A DNA stretch of 64,000 bases from contig JADGJC010000179.1 in assembly GCA_027596075.1 (NCBI GenBank), positions 19,149 through 83,148 of the forward strand, in the 5' to 3' direction. The translations under genes and the position numbers were made by a program. Below the pieces are notes generated by a model. The model did not search any database and had not been told where the DNA came from. It saw only the letters and a list, made by a program, of their open reading frames with translations. This DNA comes from Rhizophlyctis rosea. Its lineage: Eukaryota > Chytridiomycota > Chytridiomycetes > Rhizophlyctidales > Rhizophlyctidaceae. Shown here in pieces: positions 33,992 to 44,258 of the stretch (the first letter of the stretch is position 1; every line of letters starts with the position of its first letter).

Positions 33992-36971
33992 TCAGACGGA
34001 TATAGACGGAGGAGGGGCTTCGATAGTCAGCATGCCCTCTGATTGGAGGAGTAACATGAAATCGGTGTGACGTTGGCGGGTTTCGTGGGCTAGGAGGGCG
34101 GCCTTTTCTTTTTCTTCTGTGAGGGATTTCCTGTTGTGATGGGCAATGGGATGTTAGTTTCGCATGGCATATGGGGCATGTGATGCATTGTTGAAGCAAA
34201 TGGGGGCCATTTCTTACCTAAGATTATGCACCTCTACTCGATATTTATCGACCTTCTGTTTCCATTGGGTGATTTTTGCGCGGTATTGTTTGGAGTGCTG
34301 GTGGTTGGGGAGTAGGGGAATTAGGGGAAGGAGAGATCAGATGTGGCATTGATGGCAGCTGATTCCACAGAGGACAAGCAGATCAGAAATCCATACCTGT
34401 TCCAAAGTCCTCTCCAAATCCTCCATCCGTTCCAACAAACTGCCCCTCTCCCTCCTCGCATCATCCAGCCGCTGCTGCAAGGCGTACTTCTCTTTGGCCC
34501 AATTTGACTATAGACGGGATTATGGGTGATGAGAAAAAGTCTGTTCCTTGAACCCTACGAGAAAAATATTTGCTGCTGTTTGCAAAATGGGAAAAAACTA
34601 CTCACCCGATGCCTCTCCATATCATGCTGATACGCCACACGCTCCTTCTCCAGATGTTCCGTCAGTTGCGTCACTTGGCCTTGTGTTGATTGTAGAGATA
34701 GTTCGAGGGAAGAAATCTTCTGCCTTCATACAAACACATCAATCATCACGCTCCACCCGGCAATCCAACATCCCCCCAGTTCCATACCTCAACCCCATCT
34801 CAACCCCCTTCCCGGCCTCCACATCCCTACTTGCCTCCGCCAACCGACTCTCAGCATCCGCAACCCGCGCTCTCAATTCCTCCGTCTGTACAATTGCCTT
34901 CTCCCGCTCAGCTACTGCATTCTGGAGTTGGGCACTGAGGGACTCGTTGGTGGTGAAGAGAGTCTGGACTTCTTTCTTTAGCTGTGACATGTCTCGTAGA
35001 AGATCGGATTTATGGGATTCCATGGAGGAGGTTATGTCGATGTTTTCTTGTGTTAGAAGGGCGAGTTTTTTTTCTAGCTGTGTGGGATGTGAGATTTATT
35101 GGGAGTTGATTGGGTGGGAACAGGTGTGAAATGTTGCTTACAGCACACTTTTCGGCTTCGAGACGGCTGATCTTTTCCCATTCTTCTTCCCGGACTAGTT
35201 GCAACCGCTCAAGGCTTTCCTTCTCATGTGTGGAGAGTCTTTGGCGTAATTCGTGGACAGTTTCGTTGGAGGTTTTGAGAGAGCTGATGTAAAAGATTAT
35301 TAGGGCAAACTGATGGTCATAGTGATAATTTGTTCTCACCAACCTTTTGACTTCATTCAGCTTCTGTTTGACGTCATTCAAGGCATTTTGTGCTTCATTG
35401 CGCTCCTTGACAGCTGTCATTTTCAGGTCGCTGGATTCTACACTGCAAAGAAAGAATTTGATATGTCAGAGCTACCGATGTTGGGAAAGCACGAACTTCA
35501 TTGCATCCGAATACTGACTTGAACTTATGAATAGTCTCCTCCAATGTGTTTCGCGTTTTGTCCAGCTCTTTTGCCAACCGAGCATTTTCTTCAGTCAGTT
35601 GATCTTGTTGCCTGAGATAGACGACCATATGGTTCTCCAATGATGATAACTGTTTGACATATCAGATGATGGCACCTTCAAAGCCCCCAACATTTTGACG
35701 AGTACCTTTGCCTGAAGACCCTCCTTCTCCGCCGCGATCATCTTGGCATGAGCCACTTCGTCTGTCAGCTTACGTCTACTGTTCCGCTCCTGCTGTTCAT
35801 ACTCAATTCGTAGATTCTCCTTTTCTGCCCTGGAAAGATTGTTGATGATGAGTGCTCTGCGCCAGTGAAGGTCACATCTAACCACTCGCGTCCTAACCTA
35901 ATCTCTTCAAGCTCAGATAACAGATTCTTCAATTTCGTTTGCAGTTCGAGATTTTCGCGCTGTGCCGCGTGCAACCGTGTTATGTCCGACATGTTTTCTG
36001 TCAAGAAAATGATGATGGAAATGGTTCACAGAAGCCCTAATCGCACATGACCCGGGTGATGACTTCAGTGACCCAAAACGAACCTAGTGACTCTCTCACA
36101 GCATTCAACTTTGACTCATATGCTTTGATCTCCTCCTGATGTGCATGCTTGAGCTCCTCCTGCACCGTCTCGCTTTCCGTGCACTGGTTCAAGCAGAACT
36201 GTAATCAGTGGACCAGAACGCCAATAATGCACCGCACTATGGGAGAAGCAAATACCACTCGCTCGTAATCCGCCTTCACTAACTCGTGATCCCGTCTCAA
36301 CTTATAGTATGATTCTCGATACTTCTCTGTTTCCTACTAACCGATTGACATGTGAGCTTCTGTTGCAACAGTCAACAACGATTGATCTTCCAGTATCACA
36401 CCTTGCTCAACAGTGCCCACTTCTTCTGTTGTTGTTTCTCTAGTTCATCTGTAATCTTCAGACGTAGAAGCTCGATATCTCTGAAAGGCACAAACAATCA
36501 GTCCATATGCACCAAATGTTTTCCTGATCAATACTTACTTGGGTTTCGGCCCGGCATTTCGTAGTTCATCCACCTCTTTGGTTTTGGTGGCTATTTGCAG
36601 TTTGTATTGGGTCTCCTGTTCTGCGCATTGGTTTTCCAAAGCAGACTGTAGCGGTCGGAAAGTCAGTGATAGTTTACATCCATTGGGCATTTGGCGACTT
36701 TTAATCAAGCTTTGTGCGCCCACCTTCTCTTTCAAGGTCACCTCGAACTCCCTACTCATACCATCAAACCGATCCTGCAGACGGTCATGGCTCACTTTGA
36801 GCTGTGATGCAAAAATTATCAGTCGTCAGTCAATTGATGTTTTGACAGGGCAATGTTAATGACCTGGTCGAAGTTATCCTTGTAGGCTTCATTCTCGGAC
36901 TTTAGGGTTTCCACCAGGTCCAATGCGATCTTCAATTTGTCCAATACTATCTCCTCATCCCCATCGTTCAT
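33992..36971 (-). CDS. CEP83: Coiled-coil centriolar protein CEP83 (CCDC41) homologue, about 600 aa, many short exons
   Basis: Distal-appendage protein that docks basal bodies to the membrane before cilium formation. About 16 short exons lie between ATG 36971 (MNDGDEEIVLDKLKIAL) and TGA 33992. Nearly the whole product is coiled coil. Segments matching CEP83 in order: DIELLRLKITDELEKQ, ETEKYRESYYKLRRDHELVK, EIKAYESKLNAVRESL, LHAAQRENLELQTKLKNL, LKTSNETVHELRQRL, and near the C-terminus YRAKITQWKQKVDKYRVEV and ETRQRHTDFMLLLQSEG (the animal protein has QRRHNEFRSLI here). Individual exon ends were not all fixed. Its presence argues for a motile zoospore stage. Divergent from TFB4 across 290 bases. 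Confidence 0.8.
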
Positions 36972-37261
36972 TGTGCAGGAGGTAGGTGATGTGAAAACGG
37001 AGAAGACCGCGTAACGGAGAGGTCGCAATTGAAGAGGCACAGGAATAAATGAATGATGCAAGGTCTGCACAACCGCGTCTTGTTCAGGGAAAGGGCGACT
37101 TGTTGCTTATGCTATTGTGTGGCTGTCTGAGCCACACGCCACATTGACAGTGCCCTCGCTAGTGCCTTGCTGCTGCGGAATTGCGTGCTATCTTTAGACC
37201 TGCTGTACAGCAACAGCAATTCCCATCTTACAACCGACCAACGACTCTATTGATACGCAAA
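36972..37261. promoter_or_regulatory. Divergent promoter region between CEP83 and TFB4
   Basis: 290 bases separate the two ATGs on opposite strands. No TATA box is visible. Co-regulation is possible but not shown. Confidence 0.5.
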
Positions 37262-38603
37262 ATGAATGTGGAAGGTAGAGAAGACCGAAACATGGAAGCA
37301 CGCTCATATGTAACCTAAATCGTCGTCCTTTGTAGAGGACGTGAATCTGTTGGCGGTAATAATCGACTGCAACCCCTCTGCTTGGGCTAGAGCCGCCCAA
37401 GGTCCTGACCGACCCCTGCACTTCAACCGGGTGCTCGAACAACTGCTGGTATTCATCAATGCCCACCTCGCGCTGCGCTTTGACAACCAATTGGCCGTGA
37501 TAGCGAGTCATGTCGACGAGAGGTGGGCAGGTGACGGTGTCAAGCGCTTTGAGTTCAGGGAATAACCTTTTCCCACGCTAGTCGCTTCCTATACCCCATG
37601 GCCCCCGGTGAACCATTGCCGGAGAGTGCTGCCAAGAAGCCACCCAACGTCTATAAGCACTTCAAGGACGTTGACGATCAGGTGGTTGCCAAGCTGAAGA
37701 AACTGGTTTCTGAAGAGGAGGGCACGAGCTCAGGTTGGTTTGGGTGTCGGCCGTCCACCAATAGCCCTGCGCGATAACTCACGACAGCCAAATATCCAGC
37801 AACAACAAAAATGGCATCTTCCGTCTCTCTGGCGCTATCATGTCTGTATATGCATCCAATCGAAGTGCAGATATGGAATGTTGACTAACACCTTGCGAAC
37901 ATCAATCAGACATCAACAGATTTCAAAAGAACCACGAATCCATAACAGTCCAATCACGAGTCCTCATCCTATCAATATCTCCAGACGCACCATCTCAGTA
38001 CATCCCCCTGATGAACTGTATCTTCTCAGCACAGCGCATGGTGGGGCATAATATTGTCTCTACACATCGTCTCAAATAGTCCCGCCAATCATAACCATAT
38101 TGAACAGCAAGTCAGACTGGACGTCTGCCACTTCCCCTACATCGCCCGCAAAACCCAACAGAAGGAGTCCGGTTCGATATTCCTAAAACAAGCCTCTCAC
38201 ATCACTGGAGGGATTTACCTCGAACCTCCAGAGCCTGATAATCTCATTCAGTACCTCCTGGTGCGTGCCGCTCTCATCACAAATGGCTGTAATGGAACCG
38301 TGCTAACATTAAGGATGTTTGGCAGTACGCCTTCCTACCAGAACCAAAGATGAGAACGATGCTGAGTCTACCGTACAGTGAGCAAATCGATTATCGGTCG
38401 GCATGCTTTTGCCATAAGAGGGTTGTGGATGTTGGATTCGTGTGTTCTGTTTGTCTTTCGGGTACGTCCCATGTAATCTCAATTGTCAACCGCTACCCAC
38501 TTTCCCAACGATGCCTCATGCGACAATTCTACCAGTATTCTGTTCCGTGACACCCGAGTGTCCAACATGCAAGAGCAAATTCACTCCTGCGGTGGACAGA
38601 TGA
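37262..38603 (+). CDS. TFB4: TFIIH core subunit TFB4 / GTF2H3 (p34), 297 aa
   Basis: Subunit of the TFIIH core complex for transcription initiation and nucleotide excision repair. Exons 37262-37274, 37336-37522, 37582-37733, 37788-37841, 37910-38040, 38108-38260, 38326-38461, 38536-38603; 298 codons (human 308). The N-terminal vWA-like domain shows NLLAVIIDCNP, LLVFINAHLAL, NQLAVIASH and SRFLYP; then YIPLMNCIFSAQR, DVCHFPYIARK and ASHITGGIYL. The C-terminal zinc fingers are YRSACFCHKR, VGFVCSVCLSVFC and ECPTCKSKF. The first exon codes only four full codons. The terminal exon runs directly into repeat A. Confidence 0.93.
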
Positions 38604-38612
38604 GTCATGGCG

Positions 38613-38775
38613 GGTTGCTGTGATTGTACATATGATCTGTGTCGTTGCCATTCTTCAATAATTGAACATGGATGTAAATAGACGAATGAGCGAGTGGTAA
38701 TGGCCGGGGCCATTGCACATATTTCATAACATCGGAATTTGGAGGGAAGATTTCATCCTCCCATGGGCTGAACAT
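38613..38775 (+). repeat. Dispersed repeat A, copy 1
   Basis: Begins ten bases after the TFB4 stop with GGTTGCTGTGATTGTA and matches 41230-41390 over about 160 bases with scattered differences (shared ATGTAAATA, CACATATTT, GGAGG, TGAACAT/TGACCAAACAT landmarks). Not low-complexity. Confidence 0.7.
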
Positions 38776-38935
38776 GCCCCTCCGACTACTGTCGAAGGTA
38801 CGGTCGCCTCCATCGTATGCCGATGGAGCTCATGGTGCAGTTGTTTATCGCTCTCGGCTCCACATTGCTGGGCAGTGGGATCTCAGAAGCACTAATGCTT
38901 TGCTCCAGTGATGTGTCGCATTGATTCATTGATAT

Positions 38936-39003
38936 GTCTCTGGCAGGAGTTGAACCTGCACAACAAATGCGCCGAGGCGTCTTGTTGTCTGCACAGCAGA
39001 GAC
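38936..39003 (-). other. tRNA-like structure with perfect acceptor and T arms but no canonical D/anticodon arms
   Basis: On the minus strand GTCTCTG (39003-38997) pairs perfectly with CAGAGAC (38942-38936). Directly before the latter lies a perfect T arm, GCAGG-TTCAACT-CCTGC, containing a B box. The remaining 35-base middle folds instead as ACAACAA...TTGTTGT with an inner GCC/GGC. At 68 bases it could be a tRNA pseudogene or tRNA-derived element. Confidence 0.4.
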
Positions 39004-39982
39004 CAAAAAAAGGAGGAAGTGACGTCCCGCAAACAGGTGACGGAGGACCACCGCATCAAAGAGCATTGCGGCCAAACTTGTGTCCTCTTAAATGCTCTCC
39101 CGGAAACGAAGAGAGACTTGAGTAGTCGGCCAGAAGATCAAAGGCCTCATAGCAATCGAGCGACAAAACGTGCTATCATCTCTCATTGACCAATCCACGA
39201 AGCTTCGGCTGGCTCCAGACGGACCCCAACCAAGGTATACAAAGACATGCGGAGCTTTTCGCGTTAGAACCTAGTGGTTCAATCGCGGGGCAGATGCAAC
39301 TGTATTTGTCGTCGAAGCAGTGTTGCGCGAAGTCACCAACCAAGACTCCTCAAGACTCGGACTAGCCTTGAGGAAATGTGCATTGCGGCAACCACTTGAC
39401 TCGGGCTAACCAGGTTGAAGCGCAATGCGGAAGGTTGGAGGACTAGGCGATCTAGACTGGTAGGTTAGAAGACGTGACATCCCTCGACTTTTGCTGAGCT
39501 GTTCTCCCTCCACAAACTCCACTGTGCATTATGTCAAGCAAGCTCCCGGGTGTTTGTTGGGAGTAGCCGACACGTTCGGGTGATTCTGTTGTTGGTGGTG
39601 GGACGCCAGCGGAGGGGTTGGTTGCGGGAAGGAATGGATGACGGGTGCCGAGGAGGTTGGAGGGATTGGGTTGACGCAGAGCGGGGTCCGAGAAACGTAG
39701 GAGGTTTACGGGGAGGGAGTTCGGGGATGGGGAGTAGAAATTCCGCATGGAAAAGACACTGGATTAGGGAAAGCGGAGTTAGTCATACACGTAGAGATGG
39801 CAAATTGAGGGTTGCGTGTGATTAGTTACCTTGCGGGTCCCCGAGACGTGCCAGATGAAGCCTTCAAATCACCGACTCTCCACCACTATGCGAAATGAGG
39901 TCTTGGTCGAGGCAAGCCCAAACTCAGATAACCGCTTGCATTCAATTAACGCGGAAGTCAACCTCTCCGAACGGCAAAGTGA

Positions 39983-40335
39983 GACAGTCCGGTAATATCG
40001 TCAGATCAGTCCCATGCTAAGGCTACGGTACCACGAGGGTACACTAGTGTAGCTATTCTCCTCACAATGGAGGGTGTGCACTCTTGCCGCTCTTCAAAGC
40101 TGCTTCCCTTCTCATTTCGTGGTGGAGGTGTCTTGGTGTTTGTGAAGGAAAAAGAACCGAACTACAGAACTGGTGGGAGCTGCTCCCTACTCTTGGTACT
40201 GGGCGCAGAAGTACTCAGACTGCCAGGATGCAAGGCAACGCCGACAAGAGCCCCTCTGCTCACGCATGGGACGCCCTTTTGACAACAAGGTGGGGCAGTC
40301 CGGTAAAGCATCAAATCAGCCCCGTGCCACAACCA
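39983..40335 (+). repeat. Short imperfect direct repeat pair
   Basis: About 38 bases near 39983-40022 and again at 40298-40335 share GNCAGTCCGGTAA and AATCAG/GATCAG with CCC-TGC. The sequence between holds short open frames only. 39004-39982 and 40336-40940 show no supported gene. Confidence 0.4.
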
Positions 40336-40939
40336 CCGGGTAAACTCAGTAGTCGTCCTCAAAAAGAAGAAGCGCACATATTATATTGCCAGAAGATTGT
40401 ACACATACTCCAGCATAGATCCAGTTCTTATGCGTCACACAATTGATACCGAAAATGTTAGCACGTTCGTAAGTTTATGTTATTATGGAGTTGCGCGAGA
40501 GAGGTATTGGTGTTGAAGCTAGTGTCGAGTATGATATCCGTGAAGGTTGGCTCAGGGGTAAGTGAGGACGGGTTGAATGTCGGTCGCGAATAGGGGAGTC
40601 CAAGTTTCCGAGGGGTGACTTTGCAGTTGGAACCTCGAATTTCCTGAGCTTGCACTGTCGGATACCATCACCAACCCAAACCTTTCTGACTCAGCTCAGG
40701 CTAGCCTGTCAGAAAGAGCCATCAGTTTGCAACTGATGGATGCAACAACCGCTTTCATCCATTCGCTCGGACTAGCGGATGAAAATGGGAGCCTGGGGTC
40801 GGAGGATGGCGACGTCGTTGGGCGTCCCGACAAACAAGACCAACCGGGCATCATACAGAGTATGATGGATGGAGAGCCTGGGTTGTCTGGACGGCCAACG
40901 AGAGTCGTTAATAAGCATGAAGACAAGAAGTTGAATGAT

Positions 40940-41190
40940 AGAGATTGAAAATGGGAAGAGGCGACGAGATGGAGGTGACGATGGAAGTGAATGTGGGAAG
41001 AGAGAAGAGCAGGGAAAGAAGTGTTCGGCGTGGGTCTGGACTTTGAGATTGGATGAGCCTCATGTATGAGTCATGATGATGATGTGCTGGTACCAGCCCC
41101 CAGGCCCCAGGGCTCTCCGTTGTGACCCGATCTACTCAACTCCAGTAACTTCCAACTTCTTCCTCTTTTTTGCACGCTCTGAGCGTGTTC
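40940..41190 (+). repeat. Dispersed repeat B, copy 1
   Basis: Matches 43725-44030. The strongest block is GTATGAGTCATGATGATGAT followed by CCCCAGGGCTCTCC and TTGTGACCCGATCT, with further similarity (AGTGTT-GG-GTG upstream, GCAC--TCTGAGC downstream). Copies have diverged by substitutions and small indels. Confidence 0.7.
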
Positions 41191-41229
41191 TTAAGACTCT
41201 ACTGATCTGCTGTCAACAGACGATTGTAA

Positions 41230-41390
41230 TGGTTGCTGTGATTGTATATTTCAATTGTGCCACACCCATTGTTCAAGATTTGAATATGCATGTAAATAAA
41301 CGGATCAGCGGGTGGTGATCACACATATTTTACACCAGCAAATTGGGGAGTGATGGGGGGAGGTTACTCTTCATTGACCAAACATACTCC
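41230..41390 (+). repeat. Dispersed repeat A, copy 2
   Basis: Second copy of the sequence that follows TFB4; starts GGTTGCTGTGATTGTA and ends near ACCAAACAT. It directly follows repeat B copy 1, so A and B may be parts of one larger element. Confidence 0.7.
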
Positions 41391-41477
41391 ATTATTCTTG
41401 AAAGCACAGCAGACGCATTGCTCGTTAAGTTGTGTCCAAGTGTGGTCGGATTCCCGCCTGATTGGAATTAAATGAAT

Positions 41478-41557
41478 GACTCTGGAGGGGATTCGAACCC
41501 TCCTCGCAGTGGTGCATCTCCTGCACCACTGCGATCCCCCAAGGGACCGGAGCCAGC
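41478..41557 (-). other. tRNA-like element with a perfect 13-bp hairpin in place of the anticodon region
   Basis: Minus strand carries a B box (GGGTTCGAATCCCC) in a T-arm-like context with 3' acceptor CAGAGTC. The upstream partner GGCTCCG pairs only partly. Between them, 41504-41516 and 41522-41534 form a perfect 13-bp stem with a 5-base loop. This is not a functional cloverleaf. Confidence 0.35.
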
Positions 41558-41596
41558 TGGTTCTTCTTGACCAACAAGAGCTGTGTTGATATATCC

Positions 41597-41738
41597 GAGT
41601 GCGGCAGACGTGCATCGCTCCACTATTTTCCAAGTGCGGTAGACGTGCATCGCTCCATATTTCTCCCGTTGCGGCAGACGTGCATCGCTCCACTGATTGT
41701 CCGAGTGCGGTAGACGTGCATCGCTCCACAGTTTTCCA
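41597..41738 (+). repeat. Tandem array, four copies of a 35-36-base unit
   Basis: Four head-to-tail units share an invariant core that includes GACGTGCATCGCTCCA, preceded by GCGG(C/T)A; the variable part of 10-14 bases is pyrimidine-rich. A fifth, degenerate start (AATGCGGTCGCTCGATGG) follows. The minus strand reads as a short repeated open frame but no protein is supported. Repeats with diverged spacers could suggest an array, but four units and no associated genes give no CRISPR-like case. Confidence 0.75.
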
Positions 41739-42296
41739 AATGCGGTCGCTCGATGGATTCGTCGTACGGTTTTCGAAAAAAGAAGCAAAGACCAAGGATA
41801 AATAAAATCGATCCATCAGCAAACAAAACGAAGTAGGGCTTTCGACGGACGCCCAGATCGACGCACTGTGCTGTTCCGATCCCTGCTCCGACGCCCATGC
41901 TAACGCACTATCGATACCAAAAAGGATACCGAGGGAGTACGAGCACACTGTCACTGCAGGTGGAGCGGCAGAGTAGCATTCGAGATAGACAGCGCTCCCC
42001 TTCGGCCAATCGCCCCACCAAACTCACCATGGCATCAACCATATCACCCCACCATTCTTCAAAAATCGTTGAAAAGTGGCAGCCACATTCGTAAGTGTTT
42101 GTGTGTTAACAGTCATTTCATTGCCTTACTGTTGGAAAAGTTGACAGTCAATCCGGTACATCTTTTGAGATTTTCAATCACGAAAGTAAGTCGGTCTTTG
42201 ACAAATCTACCTTGGAAATGACGATAGCAAGATCTGGATCGCGCCACTCGATTCGGTTTGGGTGGTGAACGTGTATGCACCATCCCGTCGGTTTCG

Positions 42297-42306
42297 NNNN
42301 NNNNNN
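42297..42306. other. Assembly gap (10 N)
   Basis: Ten ambiguous bases. The flanks (41740-42900) contain no supported gene. Confidence 1.
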
Positions 42307-42759
42307 CGAGTAGCGGCAAATTCGCGGAAGGAGGTCGGATACAACTATCACCATCAGTAAAACCTGACATCCCCCCCCGTTGAACGGCTAAGAGAGTGCT
42401 CTCCCCACCAGGAACAAGGTACTCCTCCTCCCCTGAGCGGCTCAGAGAAGCACCTTGCCCCGCGAGCATGGTGAATCATTGGTCTTGAAACTTGATTGGT
42501 CAATTTGCGGGACGGTGGTGGAGGATCGTATGAGGAAAAGGATAGCGAGTTCGTAGGAAAACACTGTTACTGCCGGACGCCCCCCTCCATCCACAAAATG
42601 GACGGAGTTCCAACCGGACGGGGGAGACAATAACGACCGATCGCAAAGGTGCGGGTTCGCGAGGCAAAAAGCTCGACGGTCGGATATCGGGGGCCCAACT
42701 TCGAGACGGAAGCCGACTTGGGGGTGCCAGAATCTCGAAGTCTTGTGTGGAGCCGCATT

Positions 42760-42805
42760 GTTTCACCCGGGGCTCGAACCCAGTCAATGGCCGTTCCAAT
42801 GAAAC
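42760..42805 (-). other. Minimal tRNA-like element: acceptor stem plus T arm only
   Basis: Minus strand: GTTTCAT pairs with GTGAAAC (7 bp, one G-U) around a T arm CTGGG-TTCGAGC-CCCGG with B box. Only 15 bases replace the D and anticodon arms, total 46 bases. Most likely a tRNA pseudogene with internal deletion. Confidence 0.4.
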
Positions 42806-43724
42806 GTATGCGGTTGCTTGATAGTCAATTGCTCCCCTCTGTCTTTATAGGGGCTTGGGACCCTCCACCTTTCGATGAGCACTTTCGCCAATCACTGAAA
42901 GATGGGCGACATTAGAGCTCGAAGGTTGAAGGCACAGTTATTGTTGGCTCTGCTGTATCCCATTGAAGGAACTCGTGACCGACCGGCGCTCGTGTGGGTA
43001 ACCCGACGTTGCTTGCGCGAATCCCACTCGTGGGCTCTTGCAATCGCGCAGGGCCGGTGGTCGCTCTGTGTGAGAAGAGGAGGGGTGAAACGCACGAGAA
43101 GAGAAGGCGATGGGCACCAGGGATTGAAACGGTCTAACCTCAGACCGAAATACTGCTGGCATAGATACTCAAGGATCACAAAAAGGATCCGGAGTGGCAC
43201 AAGGCCCCGTACGACGCACTTCACGAAGGTTCCCCTGACACCCTACCTGGCGAAATCCCCACCCTCCATGTAATCCGCTCCAAAGAATGTCCGGAACGTA
43301 CCCTCAAGGATACTTCCGGGCCGGCGACCATATTGTTTCGGACCCAGGTGGTGTTCACCAACCGGGGCACCTGAAAGCAATATTGTCAACCGCGCCGTGG
43401 TTTATCCTCAACAGCCCGTACCGACATTCCCCCGCTCCCGCCCGTAGGGAGAAGTCGGTTCCACGTGTTGGTGTCAGTTGTCTTGTACCGTTTTAGGCGT
43501 TGTACTTGGCAGACGGGGCTACAGTAAGCTCGGAACGTGCCGGCGGTGGTATGTATGATACCCGCATTATGCCCCATGTGACTTTCGGCAAGCGTCAGCG
43601 CGCAACTGGAACCCCCTGCGATGGCCCAAGCACGTGGAGATCCGGAGGTGGTCAGAAAGACCTGATAGTGGGAGGTTGATCGACCGTTGTTGAAATCTTG
43701 TTGAGAGCTTGTCTGAAGAAGTTT

Positions 43725-44030
43725 TGTTGAGGGGTGAGAAAGAAGTGAGGGAACAGAAGTTGAAAGAGAAAAGAGAGACTGACCGTGTGATTGACGAGGG
43801 TTTATTTTTGAAGAGACTTGGCCGATGGACACGATGATGGAAATTGGATGTAGGAAGGGGAGAAAGGAGTGTTTGGGGGTGCCCGTCTTCCAGTCTTTGT
43901 GTCCAGGGAGTTTGACCTTCGTGTATGAGTCATGATGATGATGTTGAAGGGACCGGGCCCCAGGGCTCTCCATTGTGACCCGATCTCAATTTCTCTCTCT
44001 GTTTGCACTTATTCTGAGCATTTGTTCAAT
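43725..44030 (+). repeat. Dispersed repeat B, copy 2
   Basis: Second copy of repeat B; contains GTATGAGTCATGATGATGAT and CCCCAGGGCTCTCC. Overlaps the 3' end of the small minus-strand ORF at 43986-44201. 42900-43724 holds only overlapping open frames without family features. Confidence 0.7.
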
Positions 44031-44201
44031 CTTCGCGTTGGAAAGTTGTTGATTTCCTGCTGACACAGCAAAGTGGGAAATATCCTGCAACCCTTTACAA
44101 GCTATCATATAAGGAACAAGCAAGGGGTGAACCGCAGGTGGTAAATTTCCAAAACCATAGGTAAACGCGTCACTGAACTGCTTGTTGGCTTCGACTGTCA
44201 T
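43986..44201 (-). CDS. Small uncharacterised ORF, 71 aa
   Basis: Starts at ATG 44201 (MTVEANKQFSDAFTYG) and ends at TGA 43986. Composition is protein-like, with a moderately hydrophobic middle (VHPLLVPYMIACKGL). Its ATG is 57 bases from the divergent DCP1 start, leaving little room for two promoters, and its 3' end lies in repeat B. It may be an upstream fragment of a duplicated gene or spurious. Confidence 0.3.
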   Translation of the reverse strand: MTVEANKQFSDAFTYGFGNLPPAVHPLLVPYMIACKGLQDISHFAVSAGNQQLSNAKIEQMLRISANRERN

Positions 44202-44227
44202 CTTGAGGACCAAGACTAAACGCTCGC

Positions 44228-44235
44228 TTATAAAA
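44228..44235 (+). promoter_or_regulatory. TATA-like element upstream of DCP1
   Basis: CTTATAAAAC ends about 20 bases before ATG 44259. That is unusually close for a TATA box if the ATG is the true start, so transcription may begin almost at the ATG. Role inferred from sequence alone. Confidence 0.3.
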
Positions 44236-44258
44236 CAGTAAAGTTACCTGCCTCCACA

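Noticed and set aside
37194..37511. 105-residue minus-strand open frame near TFB4
   Set aside because: Opposite strand reads the conserved TFB4 N-terminus (LLAVIIDCNP, INAHLAL) in spliced frame, so this is its shadow.
41597..41738. CRISPR-like array
   Set aside because: Units are 35-36 bases with only 10-14 variable bases, the host is eukaryotic and no cas genes are present; called as a tandem repeat.
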